This document shows positions 41,539 to 48,866 of a stretch of 48,866 bases of DNA, piece after piece; the stretch's first letter is position 1, and each line of letters begins with the position of its first letter. The translations under genes were made by a program, and so were the position numbers. The stretch spans positions 1-48,866 of the forward strand of contig NVVV01000011.1 in NCBI GenBank assembly GCA_002733495.1, written 5' to 3'. Under the pieces are notes generated by a model, which had not been told where the DNA came from, did no database searches, and worked only from the letters and a program-made list of their open reading frames with translations. Source of the DNA: Robiginitomaculum sp. (GTDB taxonomy: Bacteria; Pseudomonadota; Alphaproteobacteria; Caulobacterales; Maricaulaceae).

Positions 41539-42471
41539 ATGAGTAAATTGCCTTTGCCCAAAATTTTACCCTTTGCCGGATCACCTCTGGATCGGTGCGA
41601 AAACCTGCGCCGCGATGACGCCGCGATGCGTGCTTTGCAGAAGAGCGAACGCGCTTTGTTTCTGACCCTCTGGCGTGGGCAGGTGTTCATGTTGGCCGAC
41701 AACACCCCGGCTTTGCTGCAAGGAACGGCCTTGGCTGACCTGAACATGGTGGACCCTGGCCCGGTTTTACTGGGCACGATGGGCAAAACCGCCCAGCCCT
41801 GGTTTGCGCTTCGCCTTGATGATGAAGATGATCGCATTGTCGATAATTTTCCGCTGGCCGGTCTTGGCGAATGGACAAATTTGCGCGCCGCCGCGCCCCT
41901 GTTAACAACGGTTGATCTGGCCATTGTGGGCCGTGCATCGGCGCTATTGAACTGGCATGAGCGGCACAGTTTTTGCGCCAATTGCGGCACACTGACACAG
42001 CCTGCCGGGGGCGGCATTAAACGCGAATGCGAGCATTGTGGCACCGAGCACTTTCCCCGCACCGATCCGGTAGTGATCATGCTGGCCGTGCAAGAAGATC
42101 AATGCTTGATGGGCCGCCAAGCCGGTTGGCCGGAAAACACCTATTCGGCACTGGCCGGATTTGTGGAGCAGGGCGAAAGCCTGGAGGAGGCCTGCGCCCG
42201 CGAAGTGGGCGAAGAGGCCGGGGTGCAAATCGGCGCGGTGCGCTATGTGCTCAGCCAGCCTTGGCCGTTCCCCTCCTCCCTGATGATCGGACTGATTGCG
42301 CAGGCCCTGAGCACCGACATTACCCTTGACGATGAATTGGAAGATGCGCGCTGGTTTTCCAGAGCCGATGTGCGCGCCATGCTGGCCGGCACTCACGCAC
42401 AGTTGCACGCGCCCATGGGCTTTTCTGCGGCGCATCATTTGCTCAAAGAATGGGCCGCCGAAGAGGGCTGA
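41539..42471 (+). CDS. nudC: NAD+ diphosphatase / NAD-decapping hydrolase
   Basis: NudC hydrolyses NADH and NAD-capped RNA to the nicotinamide mononucleotide and AMP ends. In this 310-residue protein a zinc finger has C146, C149, C164 and C167; the Nudix box GFVEQGESLEEACAREVGEE (from residue 207) ends AGV; and SQPWPFPSSLM is the NudC-specific signature. The N-terminal domain is typical. Convergent with the AhpD-like gene, 17 bp apart. The 11-bp repeat array lies 75-150 bases upstream. Confidence 0.95.
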   Translation: MSKLPLPKILPFAGSPLDRCENLRRDDAAMRALQKSERALFLTLWRGQVFMLADNTPALLQGTALADLNMVDPGPVLLGTMGKTAQPWFALRLDDEDDRIVDNFPLAGLGEWTNLRAAAPLLTTVDLAIVGRASALLNWHERHSFCANCGTLTQPAGGGIKRECEHCGTEHFPRTDPVVIMLAVQEDQCLMGRQAGWPENTYSALAGFVEQGESLEEACAREVGEEAGVQIGAVRYVLSQPWPFPSSLMIGLIAQALSTDITLDDELEDARWFSRADVRAMLAGTHAQLHAPMGFSAAHHLLKEWAAEEG

Positions 42472-42488
42472 ATGCTGTGAGGATCAGG

Positions 42489-43046
42489 CTAGTCCACCGG
42501 GGTCCATTTGTTGATGGCAAAGCTGGCATCGACCGGGGTTTGCGCAATGTGATTAGCATAATTGGAGAGGGTTTTTAAGGCGATCCCCAAAATCACTTCA
42601 AACACATTGGCCTTGGTATAACCGGCATCCAAAAAGGTGCTGACATCATCGGCGCTAACATCGCCGCGCCTTGTGACGATTTTTTGCGTAAATTCGCGCA
42701 AGGCTTCCAGATGATCATCCTCTTCAATCTCTTCCATCTCGCGCACCGCCATAATTGCATGGCCCGGCAAGCCAGCCTGTTTGGCGAGGCCCGTATGCGC
42801 CGCCACACAATATTTACAGACATTTTCAACTGAGGCGGTCAGCAAAACCAAATGCTTTTCTGCCGGGGCCAGCGAGGATTTGATGAAAATCTCTGAAAGC
42901 GTCATATAGCCTTCCAGCGCCGCCGGGCTTTCGGCCAGCTCGCCCAAAAGGTTGGGCACCGCCCCAAAGGCGGCCTTGGACTTGGCCAAAAAGGGCCGCG
43001 AGGCCTTAGGCGCATTGGTCTCATCATAAATATTAAAGGCTGTCAT
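42489..43046 (-). CDS. Carboxymuconolactone decarboxylase family (AhpD-like) protein
   Basis: A 185-residue helical protein of the AhpD-like superfamily. The redox motif NVCKYCVAAHTGLAKQAGLP places C77, C80 and H84 as the peroxidase-type proton relay; FGAVPNLLGELAESPAALEG and VFEVILGIALKTLSNYANHI are typical. Members reduce peroxides or couple to other thiol systems; true decarboxylase activity is unlikely. The start at 43046 (MTAFNIYDET) overlaps the pheA stop by 14 bases, so it follows pheA and kdsB on one transcript. Confidence 0.88.
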   Translation of the reverse strand: MTAFNIYDETNAPKASRPFLAKSKAAFGAVPNLLGELAESPAALEGYMTLSEIFIKSSLAPAEKHLVLLTASVENVCKYCVAAHTGLAKQAGLPGHAIMAVREMEEIEEDDHLEALREFTQKIVTRRGDVSADDVSTFLDAGYTKANVFEVILGIALKTLSNYANHIAQTPVDASFAINKWTPVD

Positions 43047-43914
43047 TCGTGCACTCCGCCTGTGTGTCTGCCACCGCCCGCAACCGGAAAGGATCGGCCT
43101 CATAAGTGCCCAGAATTTTAATCTCGGTCGAGAAAAAGGCCAATTCCTCCATGGCCAGTTTCAAGGCGTACTCGTTTGGATGGGCCGCCACATCGGCATA
43201 AAACCGCGTCGCGGTGAACGAGCCGCCCAATTGATAGCTTTCCAACTTGGTCATATTGACCCCATTGGTGGCAAACCCGCCCATGGCCTTGTAAAGCGCC
43301 GCCGGAATATTGCGCACCCGAAAAACAAAGCTGGTGACATAGGCCTTATCTTTCTCATAAGCTGGAATGTCCGCGTCACGGGACATGACCAAAAACCGGG
43401 TGGCGTTATGGCTGGCATCTTCGATATTTTCGGCCAGCACATCAAGATCATAAATCTCGGCGGCCAGTTTGGACGCCACAGCCGCATCTTCGGCATTATT
43501 TTTTTCAGCGATCATTTTGGCCGCGCCCGCCGTGTCCTGGGCATGGGCAGCCTTAATGCCGAGCCGATGCAGAGCCAGGCGACACTGGCCCAACGCCATC
43601 ACATGGCTGTGGGCGCGCTTTATGGTCTCAAGGCTTGCGCCTTTGGCGGCCATCAAAAAATGATGAATGGGCAGGAATTTTTCGGCCTCTATACGCAAAT
43701 GCGATTCCGGCAAAAGATAATGAATATCGGCCACCCGCCCGGCCAGCGTGTTTTCCACCGGGATCATCGCCCTGGCCGCCTTGCCATCGGCAACCGCACC
43801 AAAGGCCTCTTCAAAGGAATAACAGGGCAAAGGCTCCATATCAGGATAATTTTCCACACAGGCCAGATGGGAATAAGCCCCCGGCTCCCCCTGATAAGCG
43901 ATTGTCTGTTTCAC
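43033..43914 (-). CDS. pheA: Prephenate dehydratase
   Basis: Monofunctional enzyme that converts prephenate to phenylpyruvate in phenylalanine synthesis. The 293-residue protein has the catalytic domain (IAYQGEPGAYSHLACVENYP, IPVENTLAGRVADIHYLL, and the Thr-Arg-Phe signature at 172-174 in DASHNATRFLVM) and a C-terminal ACT domain (FVFRVRNIPAALYKAMGGFA, LESYQLGGSF) for feedback control by phenylalanine. The usual ESRP motif is ESYQ, as in other alphaproteobacterial forms. No chorismate mutase domain is fused. The start is GTG at 43914, two bases after the kdsB stop. Confidence 0.95.
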   Translation of the reverse strand: MKQTIAYQGEPGAYSHLACVENYPDMEPLPCYSFEEAFGAVADGKAARAMIPVENTLAGRVADIHYLLPESHLRIEAEKFLPIHHFLMAAKGASLETIKRAHSHVMALGQCRLALHRLGIKAAHAQDTAGAAKMIAEKNNAEDAAVASKLAAEIYDLDVLAENIEDASHNATRFLVMSRDADIPAYEKDKAYVTSFVFRVRNIPAALYKAMGGFATNGVNMTKLESYQLGGSFTATRFYADVAAHPNEYALKLAMEELAFFSTEIKILGTYEADPFRLRAVADTQAECTNDSL

Positions 43915-43916
43915 AC

Positions 43917-44657
43917 TTAGTTCCCTTCTTTACGCAAGGCCCTGATACGGGCCAAATCGGCTGGGCTGTCAATGCCCGGGCAATCGCGCGCCACCGGCGC
44001 GCAAACAATTCTCATCCCATCGTCCAGCGCCCGCAATTGCTCGAGGCGATCCCGCAGCTCCCGCTCGGATGGCGGCAAAGCGCAAAAGCGCTCCAGCGCA
44101 GCGCGGCGATAGGCATAAATGCCGATATGGTGCCAAAAGCTGCCCGCATCGATGGGCGGCGCGCGGCGGCTAAAATCAATCGCCCTGGCCGGCTTACCCG
44201 TTGCCGGGCCATCCAGCACCACCTTGACCACGTTTTCATCATCTCGCTCAGTTGCATTTTGACTTTCAAAGGCCAAAGTCGCAATGGCCGCTGAAGGGTC
44301 TTCGCGCAGAGCGGTGATCACGGCGCGCACATGATCCGCGCTAAGCTCGGGCATGTCGCCCTGAACATTGACGATGATCTCGGCCATCCCCCTGGGGTCA
44401 ATAACTTGCGCGGCGGCGCGCACCCGGTCGCTGCCTGAAGGCAAATCAGGGTCGGTCAGCACGGCGCGCACGCCATAAAGGCTGACTGCGTCAATAATTT
44501 CCTGCTCGGCGGCGGCAATCACCACCTTGCCAAACCCTGCGCTTTGCGCCGCCCGCGCCACACAAACGACCATCGGCACACCGGCAATTTCAGCCAGTGG
44601 TTTTCCCGGCAAGCGTGTGGACGCCATGCGCGCCGGTATGATGATCAGGACACTCAT
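43917..44657 (-). CDS. kdsB: CMP-Kdo synthetase
   Basis: KdsB activates 3-deoxy-manno-octulosonate with CTP for lipopolysaccharide core synthesis. The 246-residue protein starts with the nucleotide-binding VLIIIPARMASTRLPGKPLA and has VLTDPDLPSGSDRVRAAAQV, IIVNVQGDMPELSADHVRAV and WHHIGIYAYRRAALERF; the usual QGDEP is QGDMP here. The family is clear despite this change. It starts the kdsB-pheA-AhpD-like operon and is divergent from the cytochrome c gene. Confidence 0.94.
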   Translation of the reverse strand: MSVLIIIPARMASTRLPGKPLAEIAGVPMVVCVARAAQSAGFGKVVIAAAEQEIIDAVSLYGVRAVLTDPDLPSGSDRVRAAAQVIDPRGMAEIIVNVQGDMPELSADHVRAVITALREDPSAAIATLAFESQNATERDDENVVKVVLDGPATGKPARAIDFSRRAPPIDAGSFWHHIGIYAYRRAALERFCALPPSERELRDRLEQLRALDDGMRIVCAPVARDCPGIDSPADLARIRALRKEGN

Positions 44658-44800
44658 AACCGTACTATATCAGGCCCATATGAAATAAAGGCAAGCTTTA
44701 CATCACAAGCGGTTGCGAAGCGACGCGTTGCGTGTAAAAAAGGCAAGAATCACACATTAGCGTGCCGATTAAGGCGCGCGCCAGTCTGAGGGGGCGCCAG

Positions 44801-45394
44801 ATGGGCGATCTATTCTGGAACAAGATTATTGCAGCCGTGCTGGCAACAGCATTGGTGGTTTTTGGGATCAGGGAATTGGGCCATGCGCTGATTCACCCCC
44901 ATCAACCTGAAGAACCCGGCTATAAAATTGCCGTGGCCGAAGACGGCGGCGGCGACAAGAAAGAAGCCGAAGTGGTCGAAGTGGTTAGTCTGGCCCAAAT
45001 GCTGAGCACGGCCAGTGCCTCTGCCGGTGAACGCACCGCCAAAAAATGTGCCGCCTGTCACAGCTTTGACAAGGGCGGTGCCAACAAGATCGGGCCGAAT
45101 TTGTGGGACATTTTGGGCCGCAAGGCCGGCACCCATGAAGGCTTTGGCTATTCCACAGCCATGGTTGAATTTGGCAAGACCTGGGATTTTGAGACGCTGG
45201 ATGCTTTTGTTTCCAGCCCCAAATCTGTTGTTCCAGGCACCGCGATGAGCTTTGCTGGTTTGAAAAAACCAAAGGACGCCGCCAATATTCTGACGTATTT
45301 TCGCACGCTTAGCGATGCTCCCATGGATTTACCTGCCGTAGCGGCAAAAGCCGCTGACGCCGCAGAGGCCATGCCAGAAACAACCCACGAATAA
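44801..45394 (+). CDS. Membrane-anchored cytochrome c (CycM-like)
   Basis: A 197-residue protein with one uncleaved N-terminal membrane helix (residues about 8-24), a charged linker, and a class I cytochrome c domain. The heme site is C83-A-A-C86-H87 in AKKCAACHSFDKGGANKIGP and the distal ligand Met149 in VPGTAMSFAGLKKPKDAANI. Such proteins (CycM) ferry electrons between the bc1 complex and the aa3 oxidase in alphaproteobacteria. GAGGGGG seven bases before the ATG gives a strong ribosome site and decides the start over the upstream frame at 44762. Divergent from kdsB, a neighbourhood seen in relatives. Confidence 0.92.
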   Translation: MGDLFWNKIIAAVLATALVVFGIRELGHALIHPHQPEEPGYKIAVAEDGGGDKKEAEVVEVVSLAQMLSTASASAGERTAKKCAACHSFDKGGANKIGPNLWDILGRKAGTHEGFGYSTAMVEFGKTWDFETLDAFVSSPKSVVPGTAMSFAGLKKPKDAANILTYFRTLSDAPMDLPAVAAKAADAAEAMPETTHE

Positions 45395-45418
45395 AATAAA
45401 ACATACGTTTAACGCTTT

Positions 45419-46276
45419 TTAAAGCCGCCGGATTGCCGTTATGGTACCGGCGGTTTTTTCTATGCGGCTTACCGTCTGCGCCAGTGGCTCGCGAGCCACC
45501 TTCATGTGATGGGCATTGGCGTGCAGCAGAATTTGCGCATCCAGCATAATGCCTACATGACCTTTCCAAAAGACCAGATCCCCGCGCAAGAGGCCCGATA
45601 AATCTGCATCCATTTTTACGGGCACGCCCAGATTTTTTTCCTGCATATCGCTGTCCCGCAAGGCCCCTATGCCGCCCATCATCAGCGCATTTTGCACCAG
45701 CGCCGAACAATCCAGCCCCAAACTGGACCGCCCGCCCCACACATAGGGCGCATGTTCATAGCCTTCGGCGGCGAAAACCCAATCCTCAGCAAACTGATCC
45801 ATGGGGGCGCAATGGCCCCCAAAAACCCAGCCCTGATCCACGCCCAATTGCAGATAACGATCATCTTTACCGGCGCAGGCAAAAAGCGAATTGCCATGGG
45901 CAAAACCCAAAACCGGGGCCTTTAAATCCGGGTGCGCAAAAATAGGTGTGCGGGGTGCGCAAATCTGATGGTCTGGATCGGCCCCTACGTCCTCAAAGGC
46001 TTGCAGGCTAACATACCCCACATAGCCATCGCGTGTGGCCTGCCCCCAACCCCAACCGTCCTTTTCTTCATAAACATCAAAGCGCTCGCCCAACAAAAGC
46101 TCGGTCTGCAGCACGGCGGCGCTGTCCGGCACCGCATAAAGCTGGGCCACGGGGACGGTGACCACTTTGCTCTCTGCTGTGGCATAATGCGGCGCGTCTA
46201 TGGTGCCTTTCAGATGCACCGCCGCCAGATCGGCACGCGCCGGGGTCAGGCGCGGATCAAATTCAGGATTGGCCAT
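45419..46276 (-). CDS. NlpC/P60 peptidoglycan endopeptidase with SH3 domains
   Basis: A 285-residue C40-family cysteine peptidase that cuts peptide stems or cross-links of peptidoglycan or related cell wall peptides. Two bacterial SH3-like domains come first (about residues 40-160: VPVAQLYAVPDSAAVLQTEL and GYVGYVSLQAF). The catalytic domain has Cys190 in SSLGLDCSALVQNALMMGG, His240 in LVFWKGHVGIMLDAQ and a third polar residue His252 in LLHANAHH. No signal peptide is visible. Start is ATG 46276, overlapping the upstream aminopeptidase stop by 14 bases; the longer frame to 46582 lies inside that gene. The pairing with an M17 aminopeptidase suggests recycling of cell wall peptides. Confidence 0.92.
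   Translation of the reverse strand: MANPEFDPRLTPARADLAAVHLKGTIDAPHYATAESKVVTVPVAQLYAVPDSAAVLQTELLLGERFDVYEEKDGWGWGQATRDGYVGYVSLQAFEDVGADPDHQICAPRTPIFAHPDLKAPVLGFAHGNSLFACAGKDDRYLQLGVDQGWVFGGHCAPMDQFAEDWVFAAEGYEHAPYVWGGRSSLGLDCSALVQNALMMGGIGALRDSDMQEKNLGVPVKMDADLSGLLRGDLVFWKGHVGIMLDAQILLHANAHHMKVAREPLAQTVSRIEKTAGTITAIRRL
45421..45459 (+). terminator. Intrinsic terminator after the cytochrome c gene
   Basis: CCGCCGG (45425-45431) and CCGGCGG (45447-45453) make a seven-base stem extended by A-T pairs, followed by TTTTTT. It is 27 bases after the cytochrome c stop. It lies inside the last eleven codons of the convergent NlpC/P60 gene, so one DNA segment serves as terminator on the plus strand and coding sequence on the minus strand. 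Confidence 0.85.
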
Positions 46277-47636
46277 AACGGGCCTGCAATAGCGAAAAGA
46301 CCGCGCGCGGCCCCTGGGCATCACCGCCAACGGGGTGGGCCGGGCGCGCCTTTGGCACCCAGGCGAAAATATCAAAATGCAGCCAGGGCACATCACCAAC
46401 AAAGCGGCGCAGGAAAAGGGCCGCGGTGATCGAGCCGCCCATTGGGCTGGAGGCTGTATGACAGACATCGGCGATCGGGCTGTCGAGCAGCGCGTCATAG
46501 CCATCCCAGAGCGGCAGGCGCCAGACCGGATCATGGCTGGCCTTGGCCGCCTGTTCCAGATCGGCGGCGATACCTTCATCATCAGTATAATAGGGGGCCA
46601 TTTCCGGCCCCAAGGCCACCCTTGCTGCGCCAGTCAGGGTGGCAAAATCAATCAGCAATTCCGGCTCATCCTCGGTGGCCCGGGTCAGCGCATCGGCCAG
46701 CACCAGACGCCCTTCGGCGTCGGTATTGTCGATCTCGACGCTGATCCCCTTGCGGCTTTGCAAAATATCGCTGGGCCGATAGGCATCCCCCGAAATGGCA
46801 TTATCCACAACGGGCAACACCATGTGCAGCCGCACCGGCAGACCGGCGGCCATAATCATATGGGCCAGTGCCATAGCATTGGCCGCGCCGCCCATATCTT
46901 TTTTCATCAGGCGCATATATTGCGCCGCCTTGATGTCCAGCCCGCCGGTATCAAACACCACGCCCTTGCCAACCAGACCGATGCGCGGATGGTCCGGATT
47001 GCCCCAGTGCAATTGCACCAGTCTTGGCGCATGGGTCGAGGCACGCCCCACCGCATGCACCATGGGATAGTTTTGTTTGAGAAGATCATCGCCAACCACG
47101 GCGCTGACTTTGGCCCCAAAGCACTCGCCCAGATCACGCACGGCGGCTTCCAGTCCTTCGGTATTTAAATCTGCCGCCGGGGTGTTGACCAGATCACGGG
47201 CCAGATAAATCGCCTTGGCCGTTGTGCGCGCCGCCGCTGCCTCTGCGGCCCGGATATAAAGGCAGGCCGGGGCGCGCTTGCGCGGTGTATAGCGTTCAAA
47301 GGCGTAGGCCCCCATCAGCCAGGCCAGCGCCAGATCCTGCCGGTTGATATGGCCCGGTGCCAGGGTCAGAGCATAATCGCCCTCGGGCAGGCACATGGCC
47401 CCATCACCTAGCGCAAAGGCGTCTTTCGCCTTGCCTGCGCCCAGCAATGTTAATGGCGGTTTTTCGCCGCGCGGGATCAGCAAGACCTCGCCATTCTTTG
47501 CGTTAAACCCACTTGCCTCGACCAGACATTTCACTGCGTCTGCTGCGCCATCCATCCAGGCCGCAAACATACTTTCCGAGATGATATGAAGCGGGCGTTG
47601 GCAATCGTCCGCATGATCGAGCACAGCATTGAGCAT
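46263..47636 (-). CDS. M17 leucyl aminopeptidase family protein
   Basis: A 457-residue di-metal aminopeptidase of the PepA class. The metal-binding and catalytic signatures are present: LVGKGVVFDTGGLDIKAAQY with the catalytic lysine and Asp, MKKDMGGAANAMALAHMIM, and VEIDNTDAEGRLVLADALTR with the Arg that holds bicarbonate. The N-terminal domain is divergent, as usual. Peptide degradation in the cytoplasm is the expected role. It is first of a two-gene unit with the NlpC/P60 gene, overlapping by 14 bases. Upstream is the divergent TPR lipoprotein gene. Confidence 0.93.
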   Translation of the reverse strand: MLNAVLDHADDCQRPLHIISESMFAAWMDGAADAVKCLVEASGFNAKNGEVLLIPRGEKPPLTLLGAGKAKDAFALGDGAMCLPEGDYALTLAPGHINRQDLALAWLMGAYAFERYTPRKRAPACLYIRAAEAAAARTTAKAIYLARDLVNTPAADLNTEGLEAAVRDLGECFGAKVSAVVGDDLLKQNYPMVHAVGRASTHAPRLVQLHWGNPDHPRIGLVGKGVVFDTGGLDIKAAQYMRLMKKDMGGAANAMALAHMIMAAGLPVRLHMVLPVVDNAISGDAYRPSDILQSRKGISVEIDNTDAEGRLVLADALTRATEDEPELLIDFATLTGAARVALGPEMAPYYTDDEGIAADLEQAAKASHDPVWRLPLWDGYDALLDSPIADVCHTASSPMGGSITAALFLRRFVGDVPWLHFDIFAWVPKARPAHPVGGDAQGPRAVFSLLQARYGQS

Positions 47637-47734
47637 AAAATATCCACTTTCTTAACGGGCGGCATTAACCGATTATTGACGAAAGGCGCGCAAATTTGGG
47701 TCTTGTTAACCATAATTTTATGCGAGCCTTTGTC

Positions 47735-48532
47735 ATGCGTATAGTCCCTCTGTTTCAATATGCAATGCTGGGGGCTGGCTTAATCCTTGGCGGTTGCGCC
47801 ACAGCGCCAACACAGGAAGAAGACGCCTTAACAGCCAGTCTGGTGCGCGACATTGCCCCGCAAACCAAAGAGGCCCGCGAAACCATTGGCCGACAGGATG
47901 TGCTGACCCAGGCGGCCTTTTGGGCCAAGGAATATGACAAGAACCCGGCGGACCGTGATGCCGCATTGGCACTGGCGCGCATTGTGCGCACGCTGGGCAA
48001 TCCTGAACGCGCCGCCGAAGTGGCCAGTCTGGCCCTGACACTCTACCCCAAGGATGCAGATTTATTACTGGTCACCGGACAGGCATTGGTGGAAAATGCC
48101 AATGGGGGCAGCGCGATTGGCTTTCTGCAATCGGCCATAGCGCTAAGCCCCGCCAACTGGCGCGCCTCTCTGGCCCTTGGTGTGGCTTTTGACCAGGTCG
48201 GCAAACCGATCCAGGCCCGCGCTGCGTTTAACCGCGCTTTGGCCCTGCAACCCAATAACCCCGGCATTTTATCTAATCTTGGCCTGAATTATGCCGCCGA
48301 TGGCGATCTGGCCATGGCCGAGCGTTATTTACGCCAGGCCGTTACGCAGCCAGATGCCCCAATACAGGCGCGGCAAAATCTGGCACTGGTCCTGGCCCTT
48401 CAGGGTCGCTTTGATGATGCCAAAGCCGTCGCGCTTGAAGATTTGCCCGCCGAGCAGGCCTCCAAAAATATTGAAATTGTCCGCGCCATGATTGTGCGCC
48501 CCAGACGGTGGGAGATGTTACGCGATGAATAA
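47735..48532 (+). CDS. TPR-repeat lipoprotein (TadD-like)
   Basis: A 265-residue outer-envelope lipoprotein with signal peptide and lipobox LGGC (LILGGCATAP). At least four tetratricopeptide units follow, including LALARIVRTLGNPERAAEVA, LGVAFDQVGKPIQARAAFNR and LGLNYAADGDLAMAERYLRQ. The layout recalls TadD of the Flp-pilus machinery, but no other tad gene is present, so it may serve another complex. Three starts are open: TTG 47696, ATG 47720 and ATG 47735; the last gives the best signal peptide. The end overlaps the DUF423 gene by eight bases. Confidence 0.85.
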   Translation: MRIVPLFQYAMLGAGLILGGCATAPTQEEDALTASLVRDIAPQTKEARETIGRQDVLTQAAFWAKEYDKNPADRDAALALARIVRTLGNPERAAEVASLALTLYPKDADLLLVTGQALVENANGGSAIGFLQSAIALSPANWRASLALGVAFDQVGKPIQARAAFNRALALQPNNPGILSNLGLNYAADGDLAMAERYLRQAVTQPDAPIQARQNLALVLALQGRFDDAKAVALEDLPAEQASKNIEIVRAMIVRPRRWEMLRDE

Positions 48533-48866
48533 TCTTAGCCCTTTTGAACGCCTGACCGGGGCCAGTGGTGCTCTGCACGGTCTGTTGGCGGTTGTGGCGC
48601 TGGCGTCTTCCTCGCACCTTGCCGCCGGGCCGGGCGCCGCTGAGTTATTGCAACGCGGCGGCCAGATCGAGTTGTTTCATGCGCTGGCCATCTTTGCTGC
48701 GCTCTCGGTCGGGGCACGTTTGTCGGCCATGTTTTTCACAATTGGCGCGACCGCCTTTGCCCTGCCACTATATCTGCATGGCCTTGGGGGCATCACCGCC
48801 CTTGGCTTTCTGGCGCCGCTTGGGGGTCTGACCTTGCTGGCCGGTTGGGGTATCTTGTTGTGGCTG
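48525..48866 (+). CDS. DUF423 family membrane protein (3' end outside window)
   Basis: The frame opens with ATG at 48525 (overlapping the TPR stop) and stays open to the window end, giving 114 codons. The product has four hydrophobic stretches and the DUF423 pattern: LTGASGALHGLLAVVALASS, QIELFHALAIFAALSVGA, a Gly-rich third helix and LAPLGGLTLLAGWGILLWL, where the family usually ends soon after. YgdD-type proteins are small inner-membrane proteins of unknown role. Confidence 0.82.
   Translation, partial: MNNLSPFERLTGASGALHGLLAVVALASSSHLAAGPGAAELLQRGGQIELFHALAIFAALSVGARLSAMFFTIGATAFALPLYLHGLGGITALGFLAPLGGLTLLAGWGILLWL

Noticed and set aside
46335..47168. 277-codon plus-strand frame opposite the M17 aminopeptidase
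   Set aside because: Antisense shadow of a gene with intact M17 signatures; no independent support.
47735..48532. TPR lipoprotein as proof of a tad pilus locus
   Set aside because: No other tad or pilin gene is in the window; TPR lipoproteins have many roles.

Overview
The window reads as ordinary chromosomal DNA of a free-living, Gram-negative alphaproteobacterium with moderately high GC. Evidence for the group: separate Fo genes (atpI-B-E-b'-b) without the F1 genes beside them, a two-subunit glycyl-tRNA synthetase followed by pyruvate phosphate dikinase, the mutY / DUF721 / dsbA / smc neighbourhood, a membrane-bound cytochrome c divergent from kdsB-pheA, and the pstCAB-phoU-phoB order. Hyphomonadaceae-like or related orders fit best, but sequence inspection alone cannot settle the family. 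No rRNA, tRNA, CRISPR array, transposase, integrase or phage gene was seen.

Layout. 1-5.7 kb: a MidA-like methyltransferase (cut by the window edge) coupled to lgt, then ubiK, a YbjN-like gene and proC, meeting an EnvZ/OmpR-type two-component pair head-on. 5.8-14.2 kb: ilvE, a SleB-type cell wall hydrolase, and the ppdK / glyS / cupin / glyQ block on the minus strand. The intergenic DNA between glyS and ppdK is filled with palindromic repeats, and another composite palindromic repeat sits in frame inside glyS. 14.2-19.6 kb: a TrmN6-like methyltransferase, a DUF2007 gene, ispB with an unknown membrane protein, an acyltransferase, a FAH-family enzyme and a small cysteine-bearing membrane protein. 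19.6-30 kb: ettA, a lipoprotein with a prolyl-oligopeptidase fold whose whole catalytic triad appears to be replaced, a free-methionine-sulfoxide reductase, mutY, DUF721, a DsbA lipoprotein and smc. 30-32.7 kb: Fo ATP synthase operon with a promoter candidate and a strong terminator. 32.7-36 kb: small membrane protein, nitroreductase with a divergent TetR regulator, a tryptophan-2,3-dioxygenase-family protein with a divergent Lrp regulator. 36-41.3 kb: phosphate transport and regulation operon with a Pho-box candidate. 41.3-48.9 kb: an 11-bp direct repeat array, nudC, an AhpD-like protein, pheA, kdsB, cytochrome c, NlpC/P60 hydrolase, M17 aminopeptidase, a TPR lipoprotein and a DUF423 membrane protein running off the right edge.

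The genes are mostly housekeeping: envelope lipoprotein and LPS building (lgt, kdsB), quinone assembly and tail synthesis (ubiK, ispB), amino acid metabolism (proC, ilvE, pheA), translation (glyQS, ettA), chromosome maintenance (smc, mutY, DUF721), energy (Fo, cytochrome c) and phosphate homeostasis. Genes are packed tightly, with many ATGA overlaps and an unusual number of convergent pairs whose 3' ends overlap.

The most notable observations are the triad-less S9 lipoprotein (Ser, Asp and His positions all read Asn), the in-frame palindromic element inside glyS, the cupin gene translationally nested between glyQ and glyS, the tryptophan-dioxygenase relative lacking the GTGGS loop, and the 11-bp repeat array before nudC. 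No large undescribed multi-gene system was recognised.
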